Positions 47,868 to 56,986 of a stretch of DNA of 64,000 nucleotides are shown piece by piece. The notes under the pieces are model-generated. The model searched no databases. It saw only the letters and a program-made list of their open reading frames with translations, and was not told where the DNA came from. Within the stretch, counting starts at the first letter, position 1, and the number at the start of each line of letters is the position of its first letter. Source of the DNA: Mesorhizobium qingshengii (lineage in GTDB: Bacteria; Pseudomonadota; Alphaproteobacteria; Rhizobiales; Rhizobiaceae); contig NZ_FMXM01000012.1 of assembly GCF_900103325.1 (NCBI RefSeq), positions 124,001 through 188,000 on the forward strand, read 5' to 3'. A program made the position numbers and the translations under genes.

Positions 47868-49639
47868 TGGAGTTCATCGCCCAGAACATGGCGCCGATCA
47901 TGTTCGCCTCGCTGATCATCTTCCTGCTGATCGGCTACCCCGTCGCCTTTTCGCTGGCCGCCAACGGCCTGATGTTCTTCTTCATCGGCGTGCTCCTCTC
48001 GCCCTATTCCGGCGGATCGATCAACCTCGCCTGGCCGCTCCTGCACGCGCTGCCGGACAATTTCTATGGCAGCCGGGTGATGTCGAACGACACGCTGCTG
48101 GCCATTCCGTTCTTCACCTTCATGGGCATCGTGCTTGAACGATCGGGCATGGCCGAAGACCTGCTCGACACGATCGGCCAGCTGTTCGGGCCGATCCGCG
48201 GCGGCCTTGCCTATGCGGTGATCTTCGTCGGCGCGCTGTTGGCCGCAACAACCGGCGTGGTGGCCGCTTCCGTCATCGCCATGGGCCTGATCTCGCTGCC
48301 GATCATGCTGCGCTACGGCTACGACCGCCGGGTGGCGTCCGGCGTCATCGCGGCGTCGGGTACGCTGGCCCAGATCATCCCGCCATCGCTGGTACTGATC
48401 GTGCTCGCCGATCAGCTCGGCCGTTCGGTCGGCGACATGTATGCGGGCGCGCTGATCCCGGGCCTCGTGCTCACCGGCCTCTACATGCTCTACATCCTGA
48501 TCATGTCGATCATCCGCCCAAACTCGATGCCGGCGCTGCCGCTCGAGGCACGCACGCTCGGCCACGGCGTCCTGTCGCTGCTGGCGGCGCTGCTGGCGGC
48601 GGTGGTGGTGTCCTACGCGGCGTACCGCTATCTCGTGCCGGCGCATGGCGACAACGCCGACATCCTCGGCGCCACCGCAGGCGTGCTCTTCATCTATGTC
48701 GTGGCAATTGCCGACAAGCGCCTGAACATCAACATGATGTCACGGCTGGCACAGCAGGTGGTCATCGTGCTGATCCCGCCGCTGGCGCTGATCTTCCTGG
48801 TGCTTGGCACCATCTTCCTTGGCATCGCCACCCCGACCGAAGGCGGCGCGATGGGCAGTGTCGGCGCATTGGCCATGGCGGCGGCAAAGGGGCGACTGTC
48901 GCTGGACGTGATCAAGCAGGCATTGACCTCGACAACGCGGCTATCGTCCTTCGTGCTGTTCATCCTGATCGGCGCACGGGTGTTCTCGCTCACCTTCTAC
49001 GGCGTCAATGGCCACATCTGGGTCGAGCATCTCCTGACGTCCCTGCCGGGCGGCGAGGTCGGCTTCCTGATCGGGGTCAACCTGCTGGTCTTCTTCCTCG
49101 CCTTCTTCCTCGATTTCTTCGAACTCGCCTTCATCATCGTGCCGCTGCTGGCGCCGGCCGCCGACAAGCTCGGCATCGACCTGATCTGGTTCGGCGTGCT
49201 TCTGGGCGTCAACATGCAGACCAGCTTCATGCACCCGCCCTTCGGCTTCGCGCTGTTCTACCTGCGCTCGGTGGCTGCCCGCGTACCCTATCTCGACCGC
49301 CTCACCGGCAAGCAGATCGCGCCGGTCACCACCGGCCAGATCTATTGGGGCGCGGTTCCCTTCGTCTGCATCCAGGTCATCATGATCGGACTGACAATCG
49401 CCTTCCCGCAGATGGTGATGCACTACAAGGGCACAACCGTCGACCCAGGCACCATCGACTACAAGGTGCCGGAGATGCCCGGCCTGTCGCCACTCGGCGC
49501 ACCACCGGCCGGCGGCGGCACGGCACCGGCGGCTCCCGCCGCCCCCGACCTGTCGCAGCCGCCGAGCTTTGGCGACACGCCGCCAGCCCAGCCGGCGGCA
49601 CCGCAGCCGGACCTGTCGCAACCGCCAAGCTTCAACTGA
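47864..49639 (+). CDS. TRAP transporter large permease (DctM-like) with proline-rich tail
   Basis: 591 residues, larger than the ~430 of a basic DctM. The family core is clear (LLAATTGVVAASVIAMG, SGTLAQIIPPSLVLIVLADQLGRSVGDMYAGALIPG, GIATPTEGGAMGSVGAL). Extra membrane segments are inserted near 225-275, and a ~50-residue Pro/Ala tail contains two copies of DLSQPPSF. The large-insert type occurs with mannitol/2-oxo acid-type TRAP systems. Substrate uptake is probably Na+-driven. Two ATGs (47864, 47867). Confidence 0.92.
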   Translation: MMEFIAQNMAPIMFASLIIFLLIGYPVAFSLAANGLMFFFIGVLLSPYSGGSINLAWPLLHALPDNFYGSRVMSNDTLLAIPFFTFMGIVLERSGMAEDLLDTIGQLFGPIRGGLAYAVIFVGALLAATTGVVAASVIAMGLISLPIMLRYGYDRRVASGVIAASGTLAQIIPPSLVLIVLADQLGRSVGDMYAGALIPGLVLTGLYMLYILIMSIIRPNSMPALPLEARTLGHGVLSLLAALLAAVVVSYAAYRYLVPAHGDNADILGATAGVLFIYVVAIADKRLNINMMSRLAQQVVIVLIPPLALIFLVLGTIFLGIATPTEGGAMGSVGALAMAAAKGRLSLDVIKQALTSTTRLSSFVLFILIGARVFSLTFYGVNGHIWVEHLLTSLPGGEVGFLIGVNLLVFFLAFFLDFFELAFIIVPLLAPAADKLGIDLIWFGVLLGVNMQTSFMHPPFGFALFYLRSVAARVPYLDRLTGKQIAPVTTGQIYWGAVPFVCIQVIMIGLTIAFPQMVMHYKGTTVDPGTIDYKVPEMPGLSPLGAPPAGGGTAPAAPAAPDLSQPPSFGDTPPAQPAAPQPDLSQPPSFN

Positions 49640-49646
49640 AACCGGC

Positions 49647-50687
49647 ATGGCGACGATCATGAAAGCGGTGCGGCTTGAAGCGGTGGGCAGCATTGCGCTC
49701 CGCGAGGTCGACAAGCCTGACATCGGGCCGGATGAACTTCTGGTACGCGTCGAGGTCTGCGGCGTCTGCGGCACCGACCGGCATCTGTTCCACGGCGAAT
49801 TTCCGTGCACGCCGCCGGTGACGCCCGGGCATGAGTTCTCCGGGATCGTCGAAGCGATCGGAACGTCCGTCTCGGGCTTTGCCGTTGGCGACCGCGTCAC
49901 CGGCGACCCCAACATCGCCTGCGGGCGTTGCGCGCACTGTCATGCCGGGCGGGTCAATCTGTGCAGCAATCTGCGCGCCATCGGCATCCATCGCGATGGC
50001 GGCTTTGCCGAATATCTCGCCATGCCGCAGAAACAGGCCTTTATCCTGCCTGCCGGCCTGAAGCCTACCCATGGCGCGTTCTGCGAGCCGCTCGGCTGCT
50101 GCCTGCATGGTGTCGACCTTGCCGAAATCAGGCCGGGCAGCTCGGTGGTCGTGCTTGGCGGCGGCGTGATCGGCCTGCTCACCGTCCAGCTGGCGCGACT
50201 GGCCGGGGCAAAGACCATCATCCTGTCGACAAGGCAAGCCTCGCGGCGCGCGCTCGCCAGGGGTCTCGGTGCCACGGCGACCGTCGATCCGACCGCCGCC
50301 GACGTCGTCGACGCCATCGCCGGGCCAGCGGGGCTGGCGCCCGGCGGTGTCGACGTCGTCTTCGAATGCGCCGGCGTGCGGGAAACCGTCGAGCAGTCGA
50401 TGCGGCTGGCCCGGGCCGGCGGCACGATCGTCATCGTCGGCGTGACGCCGCAAGGCATGAAAGCGGAATTCGAACCCTTCGACCTGCTGTTCCGGGAACT
50501 CAGGGTGCTGGGCTCCTTCCTCAATCCCTACACTCATCGCCGCGCGGCCGAGCTTATCGCGTCGGGCGCGATCGAAATCGACCGGCTGATCTCCAGGCAG
50601 GTGCCGCTCGAGGACGCGCCAGCGGTGATCGCCAATCCGCCGGCTCCGGGCGAGGTCAAGGTGCTGGTGGTGCCCAGCCTGAAATGA
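49647..50687 (+). CDS. Zinc-dependent alcohol dehydrogenase (MDR superfamily)
   Basis: 346 residues. Catalytic zinc ligands Cys41 (CGVCGTD) and His in PGHEFSG, structural zinc cysteines in CGRCAHCHAGRVNLC, and the Rossmann motif VVLGGGVIGLLTVQLARLAGA. The sequence resembles sorbitol/threonine dehydrogenase-like polyol enzymes; the substrate is not known. It starts 8 bp after the TRAP large permease, so it is likely to act on the imported compound. A terminator follows. Confidence 0.9.
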   Translation: MATIMKAVRLEAVGSIALREVDKPDIGPDELLVRVEVCGVCGTDRHLFHGEFPCTPPVTPGHEFSGIVEAIGTSVSGFAVGDRVTGDPNIACGRCAHCHAGRVNLCSNLRAIGIHRDGGFAEYLAMPQKQAFILPAGLKPTHGAFCEPLGCCLHGVDLAEIRPGSSVVVLGGGVIGLLTVQLARLAGAKTIILSTRQASRRALARGLGATATVDPTAADVVDAIAGPAGLAPGGVDVVFECAGVRETVEQSMRLARAGGTIVIVGVTPQGMKAEFEPFDLLFRELRVLGSFLNPYTHRRAAELIASGAIEIDRLISRQVPLEDAPAVIANPPAPGEVKVLVVPSLK

Positions 50688-50689
50688 AA

Positions 50690-50715
50690 GACCCCGGGCG
50701 AGCCGGCCCGGGGTC
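50690..50715. terminator. Convergent hairpin terminator
   Basis: GACCCCGGGC and GCCCGGGGTC form a perfect 10-bp stem with a 6-nt loop, between the dehydrogenase stop and the convergent TRAP binding-protein stop. T tracts are short, but position and stem strength favour a shared terminator. Confidence 0.75.
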
Positions 50716-50741
50716 CTGCTTAACGAATGCAATGAGACGGT

Positions 50742-51851
50742 CTACAGCTTGCCGTTGCGCTGCTGGACCATCATGAATGTGTCGTAGTTGTACTCGGCCA
50801 CCTGCGCCCAGAGATAATGCTCCTTGCGGAAGCCCTTGATCGATTCCCAGATCTTCTTGAAGGGCGCGTTGGAGGCTTCCATTTCGGCGTAGACTTCGTT
50901 GGCCTTTTCGAAGCAGGCGACCATGATGTCCTGGCTGAACGGGCGCAGCTTGGCGCCGCCGGCCACCACCCGCTTCACCGCTGCCGGATTCAAATAATCG
51001 TATTTCTGCAGCATGTTGGCATCGGCCGCCTGGGCGGCGGTGCGCAGCAGCGACTTGTAGGCCGGCGAAAGCTCGTCGTATTTCGCCTTGTTGAACATCA
51101 GATGGACCGTCGGGCCGCCTTCCCACCAGCCGGGATAATAGTAATAGGGCGCGACCTTGTAGAAGCCGAGCTTCTCGTCGTCATACGGGCCGACCCACTC
51201 GGCGGCGTCGATGGTGCCTTTTTCCAGCGCCGGGTAGATGTCGCCGCCGGCGATCTGCTGCGGCACGACACCGAGCTTCTGCACCACCTTGCCGGCAAAG
51301 CCGCCGATTCGCATCTTGAGACCGGCAAGGTCGGCGACCGTGTTGATCTCCTTGCGGAACCAGCCGCCCATCTGCACGCCGGTGTTACCGCCCGGAAGGC
51401 CGAAAAGGCCCTGCGTGGCGAGAAACTCGTTGAACAGGTCGATGCCGCCGCCATGGTAGTGCCAGGCATTCATGCCGCGCGCGTTGAGCGAGAAGGGAAC
51501 CGCCGCGCCGAGCGCCCATGTCGGGTCCTTGCCCCAGTAATAATATGCCACCGTGTGGCAGGCCTCGACAGTGCCGGCCGTGGTGGCGTCGGCGGCCTGC
51601 AGGCCCGGCACGAGCTCACCAGCGGCGAAGACCTGGACCTGAAAGTTGCCGTCGGTGGCTTCCGACAGCATCTTGGAGAACACCTCGGCGCCGCCATAGA
51701 TGGTGTCGAGCGATTTCGGAAAGGACGACGCCAGCCGCCATGTCACCTTGGGGTTGGACTGGGCAATGGCGGGTGCCGCCAGCGTTACGGCGGCGGCAGC
51801 GGCGCCGACGCCTGAGACGCCAGCCTTGCGGATGAATGTACGACGATCCAT
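50742..51851 (-). CDS. TRAP transporter periplasmic binding protein (DctP, TakP-like)
   Basis: 369 residues from ATG 51851. A Tat signal (MDRRTFIRKAG, twin Arg, then an Ala-rich core ending AIAQ) is followed by KVTWRLASSFPKSLDTIYGGAEVFSKML, VEACHTVAYYYWGKDPTWALG, GGDIYPALEKGTIDAAEWVGPYDDEKLG and YYYPGWWEGGPTVHLMFNK. The close match to 2-oxo acid-binding TakP suggests an alpha-keto or hydroxy monocarboxylate as ligand. Convergent with dctQ-dctM-adh, so its expression is independent. Confidence 0.93.
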   Translation of the reverse strand: MDRRTFIRKAGVSGVGAAAAAVTLAAPAIAQSNPKVTWRLASSFPKSLDTIYGGAEVFSKMLSEATDGNFQVQVFAAGELVPGLQAADATTAGTVEACHTVAYYYWGKDPTWALGAAVPFSLNARGMNAWHYHGGGIDLFNEFLATQGLFGLPGGNTGVQMGGWFRKEINTVADLAGLKMRIGGFAGKVVQKLGVVPQQIAGGDIYPALEKGTIDAAEWVGPYDDEKLGFYKVAPYYYYPGWWEGGPTVHLMFNKAKYDELSPAYKSLLRTAAQAADANMLQKYDYLNPAAVKRVVAGGAKLRPFSQDIMVACFEKANEVYAEMEASNAPFKKIWESIKGFRKEHYLWAQVAEYNYDTFMMVQQRNGKL

Positions 51852-52114
51852 GAAGTTCCTCCCTTTTGGACCAACAGACCGACGTTGGGGAATCCTCGGC
51901 TCCCCGCATCGGTCGCTCGAACAATACACAGGCGAAAAGTCGAGTCCAGCGCGGTGGCCGGATTTGATGGCGAAGCCACGTGGCCCTGCAACTATAGTCT
52001 AACAGGCCGGTTCGTGGCCCATGCGACACGCTGAAACTTGCCATGGAAAAATATCCAGGGATGGCCTATTTTGGAGGCAGGACATTCCTTGCCCAGATGG
52101 AAAACAGAACCAAA

Positions 52115-52888
52115 ATGTACCAGCCGCTCGTCGCCATATCGACCGACGTCCGTCAGTTCGACAACTACACCTGGCATGCCGCTCCGCAGCAATATCTGGA
52201 GGCGGCGATAACAGGCGCCGGCGTATTCCCGGTGCTGGTGCCATCGTTCGGCGACAGGCTCGACTTCGACGAACTTTTGTCGTCGGTCGACGGCGTCATG
52301 GTCACCGGCTCGAAATCCAATGTGCATCCCTCGCTCTATGGCGGCGATGCCAGCGAGGCCAACGGCCCCTATGACCCGGCGCGCGACGCCACCACGCTGC
52401 CGCTGATCCGCAAGGCGGTGGAGCGCGGCGTACCGCTGCTCGCCATATGCCGCGGCATCCAGGAGATGAACGTGGCGCTGGGCGGAACGCTGGCCACCGA
52501 GATCCATGAGCGCGATGGCTCGCTCGACCATCGCGCGCCGGCAAGCGACAATCAGGACGAACGTTTCGGCATCCGCCAGAAGGTGACGATCGCACCTGGA
52601 AGCTGTCTGGCGGGTGTGTTCGGTGCCGGTGACATTTTGGTGAACTCGGTGCATCGCCAGGCCGTCGACCGGCTCGGCCCGAACCTGCAGATCGAGGCCG
52701 TCGCCACCGACGGCACGGTGGAAGCGGTTTCGGTGAAGGACGCCCGCGCCTTCGCCGTCGGCGTCCAGTGGCATCCGGAATACTGGGTCAAGTCGGACGG
52801 CAACTCGGCCAAGATCTTCCGCGCCTTCGGCGATGCGGTGCGCCTGCACGCGGCGGCGAGATCCGGCGCGCGCGCCGCGGCGGAATAG
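52115..52888 (+). CDS. Gamma-glutamyl-gamma-aminobutyrate hydrolase-like (class I GATase fold)
   Basis: 257 residues from ATG 52115; in-frame ATGs at 52097 and 52043 are alternatives with weak ribosome-binding sites. VTGSKSNVHPSLYGG, AICRGIQEMNVALGG (nucleophile Cys), NSVHRQAVDRLG and VGVQWHPEYW (His and Glu of the triad) match PuuD. PuuD cuts gamma-glutamyl-GABA to glutamate and GABA in putrescine breakdown. No other puu gene is adjacent. Divergent from the TRAP binding protein with about 260 bp in between. Confidence 0.88.
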   Translation: MYQPLVAISTDVRQFDNYTWHAAPQQYLEAAITGAGVFPVLVPSFGDRLDFDELLSSVDGVMVTGSKSNVHPSLYGGDASEANGPYDPARDATTLPLIRKAVERGVPLLAICRGIQEMNVALGGTLATEIHERDGSLDHRAPASDNQDERFGIRQKVTIAPGSCLAGVFGAGDILVNSVHRQAVDRLGPNLQIEAVATDGTVEAVSVKDARAFAVGVQWHPEYWVKSDGNSAKIFRAFGDAVRLHAAARSGARAAAE

Positions 52889-53302
52889 TCAGTCGCCAGG
52901 CCTCAGATCACCGGTGGCCGCAAGCGACAGCAAGGGCGTGGCAGGCGCATAGGATTCGTAACCATCACCATCCGCAACCGCGAAGGTGACGATCGGATCG
53001 ACGCCATTGGCGCTGAAGGCGACCGTGCCGTCCTGCTTCTCCCGCCAGAACTTTGCCCGCTCGATGCCCGGCAAGAGCCGACGGCAGGTCGGGGCGACGG
53101 TGAGCAGCGACAGGCCATCCGAAATTGCGGCGCCGCGACTGACCGCGCAGTCCGCCTCGTCGCCATTGGCGACCAGCCTGTAGCCGCTGGACGGCGTGAC
53201 CTCGTCGGCGGCACTTTCACCGCTGCCGTCATGAAACAGCTGAACGCCGCCGAACAGCGCGGTGGCGGCAATCAATGCGGAAAGCGCTTTCATTCTGTTC
53301 AT
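52889..53302 (-). CDS. Inh/Omp19-family protease inhibitor-like secreted protein
   Basis: 137 residues with an N-terminal signal segment (MKALSALIAATALFGGVQ). The mature part, SGYRLVANGDEADCAVSRG, LLTVAPTCRRLLPGIERAKFW and FAVADGDGYESYAP, looks like the beta-barrel of AprI/Inh and Brucella Omp19-type inhibitors, with two cysteines for a disulfide. A target metalloprotease is not seen nearby. Convergent with the hydrolase gene; the stops are adjacent. Confidence 0.65.
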   Translation of the reverse strand: MNRMKALSALIAATALFGGVQLFHDGSGESAADEVTPSSGYRLVANGDEADCAVSRGAAISDGLSLLTVAPTCRRLLPGIERAKFWREKQDGTVAFSANGVDPIVTFAVADGDGYESYAPATPLLSLAATGDLRPGD

Positions 53303-53375
53303 CCAGGCACACCGACAGGATGAAGAATGATTTCAAAGGGTTAAGCTGACGTTAATACATGTGGCAGCCCGCCAC

Positions 53376-54359
53376 TCAGCTTCGTGCCCTGACATGCACC
53401 GTCTCGGGCACCGGTGTCAGCGGCCGGCGATCGGTGAACCAGGAGACCAGATTGTCGACGCACAGGTCGGCCATGGCGCGGCGGGTGTGGTCGGAGGCGG
53501 AGCCAACATGCGGCAACAGCGAGGTGTTCGGCGCGTCGAGCAGCGCCTTGGGCACGTTCGGTTCGTCGGCAAAGACATCGAGGCCGGCGGCGGCGATGGT
53601 GCCGTTGGCAAGCGCCGCCGCAAGTGCCGCCTCATCGACCGTGCTGCCCCGGCCGATGTTGACGAAGACGCCGTTCGCGCCAAGCGCCGACAGGATTTCG
53701 GCATTAACCGCCTTTTCCGTCGAGGCGCCGCCGGGCGCTACCGAAATCAGCGTATCGACCGCTTCGGCGAGAGCCTTCAGCGTCGGGTGGTACTGGTAGG
53801 AAAGACCGTCGACCTTGCGCCGGTTGTGGTAGGCGACAGCCAGTCCGAACGCTTCCAGCCGGCGGGCTATGGCTTGCCCGATGCGGCCCATGCCGAAGAT
53901 ACCGGCCGTGCGGCCACGCAAGGTCAGCCGGCTCAGCGGATAGTTGCCCTTGCGCACCCAACTGCCGTCACGCAGCCAGGTCTCGGCACGCGGCAGGTCA
54001 CGGACGGTGTTGATCAGCAGCCCGATCGCGGTGTCGGCGACCTCCTCGGTCAGCACATCAGGCGTGTTGGTGACCATGATGTTTTTCGCGGCCGCATGGC
54101 CGACATCGACCGAATCGTAGCCGACCCCGAAGGAGGCGATGAGTTCGAGATTGGGCAATGCATCCATCATCGCCGCGCTGATACCGGCGAACGAAGCGAT
54201 GCCACGCACGCCACGACGCATCTCATCAGTGACGAGCGCCGGATCGGGGCGCTCGATCCTGAGGCATTTGAACGTTCGGTCGATGCGCTCGACTGCGTGG
54301 TCGCTGAAGTCGCGCGGCACCAGAATGGTGACCGCTTGCAGCTGTTCGGCCTTGGTCAT
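53376..54359 (-). CDS. D-isomer 2-hydroxyacid dehydrogenase (glyoxylate/hydroxypyruvate reductase-like)
   Basis: 327 residues. Rossmann loop IFGMGRIGQAIARRLEAFG; catalytic Arg in NIGRGSTVDE, Glu in DVFADEPNVP and His in LPHVGSASDHTR. It reduces 2-oxo acids such as glyoxylate or hydroxypyruvate with NAD(P)H or runs the reverse. ATG 54359 overlaps the stop of the upstream LacI regulator by 4 bp, so both are on one transcript. Confidence 0.92.
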   Translation of the reverse strand: MTKAEQLQAVTILVPRDFSDHAVERIDRTFKCLRIERPDPALVTDEMRRGVRGIASFAGISAAMMDALPNLELIASFGVGYDSVDVGHAAAKNIMVTNTPDVLTEEVADTAIGLLINTVRDLPRAETWLRDGSWVRKGNYPLSRLTLRGRTAGIFGMGRIGQAIARRLEAFGLAVAYHNRRKVDGLSYQYHPTLKALAEAVDTLISVAPGGASTEKAVNAEILSALGANGVFVNIGRGSTVDEAALAAALANGTIAAAGLDVFADEPNVPKALLDAPNTSLLPHVGSASDHTRRAMADLCVDNLVSWFTDRRPLTPVPETVHVRARS

Positions 54360-55378
54360 GCACGCTCCACCGGCTTGCCGGTCGACTGGCGCACATGCAG
54401 TTCCGGCTTGATCAATTCCTGCGAGGGCCGCACCGTCTGCCCGTTGAGCTTGTCGAGCAGCGCGCTGGCGGCGCGGCGACCAACCTCGCGCTGGCCGTTC
54501 CAGACGGTGGTCAGCGCTGGCGTCGCGATCGCCGCCTCTTCGAGATCGTCATAGCCGGTGACGGAGATATCGATGCCCGGCACCAGGCCGGCGCGCGCGA
54601 TGCCGTTCATCAGGCCGATGGCGACGAGATCATTCCAGCAGCATGCCGCCGTCGGCTTGTCCTTAAGCGCCAGGAACTGCCCGGCGGCCTCGAAGCCGGC
54701 CTGCTTGGTGCGCGGACCGGCAATGCGCCAGGACGGCCTGACTTCAAGCCCGGCTGCCTCCATGGCGTTGAGGTAGCCCTGGTAGCGGTCGCGGCCGGTC
54801 GAGGTCTGGTCGGTGCCGCCAATCATGGCGATGCGCTTGTGACCGAGCGAGATCAGGTGATTGGTGGCGAGCGCGGTGCCATAGGCATCATCGCCGCGAA
54901 AGACCGGCACGTCGGCGCCCTCGACGGTGCGCGCGATCAGCACCGCCGGCAGGCCGTTCTCCTCGGCCATCAGAATGTCGGAAGCCGGCGTGCCGATGGC
55001 CGGCGACATGATGACGCCGTCGGCGCCAAGCTGCAGCAGCGTATCGATGAAGGTGCGCTGCTTCTCAAGCTGGTCGTAGTGATTGGACAGAATGAAAGTC
55101 TGCCGGCTGCGGTCGAGCTCGCTCTCGATCGAGCGCAATATCTCGGCGAAGAACGGGTTCATGATGTCGTGGACGACGACACCGACAATGCCCGAACGCG
55201 AGGTGCGCAGACTGGCGGCGCGACGGTTGTAGATATAGCCGATGGCGCGGGCATGTTCCTTGATACGGTCGCGGGTGCTGCCCGCGACCAGCGGGCTGTC
55301 ACGCAGCGCCAGCGAAACCGTGGCCGTGGACACGCCAAGCGCATCCGCGATCGTCGAGAGCTTGATCTTCTGTGCCAG
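54356..55378 (-). CDS. LacI-family transcriptional regulator, probable CTG start
   Basis: 340 residues. The DNA-binding helix-turn-helix KLSTIADALGVSTATVSLAL occupies about 7-26, followed by the hinge ASLRTSRSGIVGVVVHDIMNPFFAEIL and the periplasmic-binding-like domain. A GTG at 55333 would delete half of the HTH. No ATG or GTG exists upstream in frame. CTG 55378 (L-AQKIK) has GGGGAG nine bases before it and gives the standard N-terminus. It is coupled to the downstream dehydrogenase. A palindrome upstream suggests autoregulation. The effector is probably a sugar acid (family inference). Confidence 0.85.
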   Translation of the reverse strand: MAQKIKLSTIADALGVSTATVSLALRDSPLVAGSTRDRIKEHARAIGYIYNRRAASLRTSRSGIVGVVVHDIMNPFFAEILRSIESELDRSRQTFILSNHYDQLEKQRTFIDTLLQLGADGVIMSPAIGTPASDILMAEENGLPAVLIARTVEGADVPVFRGDDAYGTALATNHLISLGHKRIAMIGGTDQTSTGRDRYQGYLNAMEAAGLEVRPSWRIAGPRTKQAGFEAAGQFLALKDKPTAACCWNDLVAIGLMNGIARAGLVPGIDISVTGYDDLEEAAIATPALTTVWNGQREVGRRAASALLDKLNGQTVRPSQELIKPELHVRQSTGKPVERA

Positions 55379-55399
55379 CGCCTGGTGCTCCCCAATCGA

Positions 55400-55414
55400 T
55401 TTAAACTGTTTAAA
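55400..55414. promoter_or_regulatory. Likely LacI-type operator
   Basis: TTTAAACTGTTTAAA has 6-bp arms TTTAAA/TTTAAA around CTG. It lies 21 bp upstream of the lacI-like start, between it and the ribosome-binding GGGGAG. LacI-family sites in alphaproteobacteria are often palindromes of this type. Confidence 0.55.
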
Positions 55415-55444
55415 GGCGGCCTTATGCCATCGATCGGGAGCAAA

Positions 55445-56386
55445 TCAAAGTTTTTTTGCCAGCGCTTCCGCCTCGACATCCGAGGCAGCGCGGCTGCGCA
55501 GCCGAAGCCGATGCTCGCGATGGACGATGTAAAGGCCGCTGGCGACGATGATGACGGCGCCGACCAGTGTCCAGCGGTCGGGAAACTGCTTGAAGACGAT
55601 CCAGCCGGAAATGATCATCCACACCATCTGCGAATAGGGATAGGGCGCCAATGCCGTGGTCGTCGCCAGCCGATAGGCCTGGACCAGCAGCCAATGGCCG
55701 ACGGCGCCGAATACGCCTAGCATGAGCAGCACGAACCAATGCCAGCCATCATGCGGCAGGGAGAATGAAAATGGCAGGAGGGGCAAAAGCAGCAGCGCCG
55801 GGGCGAGCGCCGAGAACAGGATGAGGCTTTCCGGCGTCTCGGTTGCCGACATGCGGCGCGTCATGATGACGTAGAAGCAGTTCGACAGCATCGAACCGAG
55901 CGCGAAGAGGTGCCCGACACCGAAAACACCTACGCCTGGCCGGGTGATGATGAGAACCCCGGCGAAGGCAGCCAGGATCGCCAGCCAACGCCGCCAGCCG
56001 GCCCATTCGCCCAGCAGCGGACCGGCAAGTGCCGTGATCACCATCGGCCCGAAGAAATAGATCGACGTCGTCTCCGCCAGTTGCAGGGACCGCAGCGCCA
56101 GGACGTTGAAGATGGTCGAGCCGAACAGGAACAGGCCGCGCAGGACATGTGCTGGCAGGTTGCCCGGGCGAAACCGCCCCGGCTCGCGCCAGCCGCGGAG
56201 GAGCGCGCCAACCAGCACCACATGCACGGCAAAGCGCACCCAGGCGACGATCAGCACCGACACGCCGGCAAGGACGAGATATTTGCTGCTGGTGTCGAGG
56301 AAGGTGAAGCAGACATAGGTGGAAAGCATGCACAGGATCGCCACCGGCGGCGTCGCGCTTTCGACATATCGTTGGGGAGCACTCAC
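55445..56386 (-). CDS. EamA/DMT-family transporter
   Basis: 313 residues from GTG 56386, about ten membrane helices in two EamA repeats. The first has LCMLSTYVCFTFLDTSSKY and LRSLQLAETTSIYFFGPMVITALAGPLLGE; the second has LVQAYRLATTTALAPYPYSQMVWMIISGWIVF. These are exporters or importers of small metabolites. The start lacks a strong ribosome site; an open frame extends to 56488. It is upstream of lacI on the same strand, with the palindrome between them. Confidence 0.85.
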   Translation of the reverse strand: MSAPQRYVESATPPVAILCMLSTYVCFTFLDTSSKYLVLAGVSVLIVAWVRFAVHVVLVGALLRGWREPGRFRPGNLPAHVLRGLFLFGSTIFNVLALRSLQLAETTSIYFFGPMVITALAGPLLGEWAGWRRWLAILAAFAGVLIITRPGVGVFGVGHLFALGSMLSNCFYVIMTRRMSATETPESLILFSALAPALLLLPLLPFSFSLPHDGWHWFVLLMLGVFGAVGHWLLVQAYRLATTTALAPYPYSQMVWMIISGWIVFKQFPDRWTLVGAVIIVASGLYIVHREHRLRLRSRAASDVEAEALAKKL

Positions 56387-56527
56387 TTGCAGGCCGGGGA
56401 AAAGCTGGGCTGGAGCCCACCTTTGCGGGAAATGTCGCTTGCCGGCAAGCCAATTGTCGCCCGCTGCCACGCCAAAGCCGGCTGGCACAACAATAGAGGC
56501 CCGCAGGCTTAGTCTAAGCTTTCCACG

Positions 56528-56935
56528 CTAGACATGCATGCGGGCGCCTTTGGTGATCTTGTCGACCAGTTTCTTCTCGGCGCGAAGCGCGATGCCGACC
56601 ACCTTGGCGTCGTCGGGCGCGAATTCGGCAAAGACGGCGCGGTTGGCCGCGTCAAAGCCGGTCGAGAACATCTCCTCGACATAGAGCGATGCCGTCACAC
56701 CGCGCTCCAGCGTGCGCCGGTGGATCGTGCCCAGCGTCGCCTGCTCGGCCGACAGCACGATGACCGGCTGGATCGACAGCGGATTGTAGTGATTGCCGGC
56801 GCGATCGCGATAGGGCTCGCCGATGATGTCCGGAAACTGGGCGATGATGCCGCTGGTCAGGAAAGCGGTGACGTTGAGTTTCTGCCATACTGGCAGATCC
56901 TCCCTGAGCACGATTGCAAACTTGGTATCGAACAT
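56528..56935 (-). CDS. DUF2000 family protein
   Basis: 135 residues from ATG 56935: FDTKFAIVLREDLPVWQKLN, VTAFLTSGIIAQFPDIIGEPYRD, GNHYNPLSIQPVIVLSA and a C-terminal LRAEKKLVDKITKGARMH. Pattern of the DUF2000 (pth2-like fold) family, function unknown. It is divergent from an AraC regulator 51 bp away. A longer open frame to 57238 runs antisense to that regulator and is not used. Confidence 0.75.
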   Translation of the reverse strand: MFDTKFAIVLREDLPVWQKLNVTAFLTSGIIAQFPDIIGEPYRDRAGNHYNPLSIQPVIVLSAEQATLGTIHRRTLERGVTASLYVEEMFSTGFDAANRAVFAEFAPDDAKVVGIALRAEKKLVDKITKGARMHV

Positions 56936-56986
56936 GTGACATTGACCATTCGAGGTTGCGCCCCGATTTCGAGGCTGAAGGAGACG

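Noticed and set aside
55333..55335. GTG as the start of the LacI regulator
   Set aside because: It would remove half of the DNA-binding helix-turn-helix; the CTG upstream keeps it intact.
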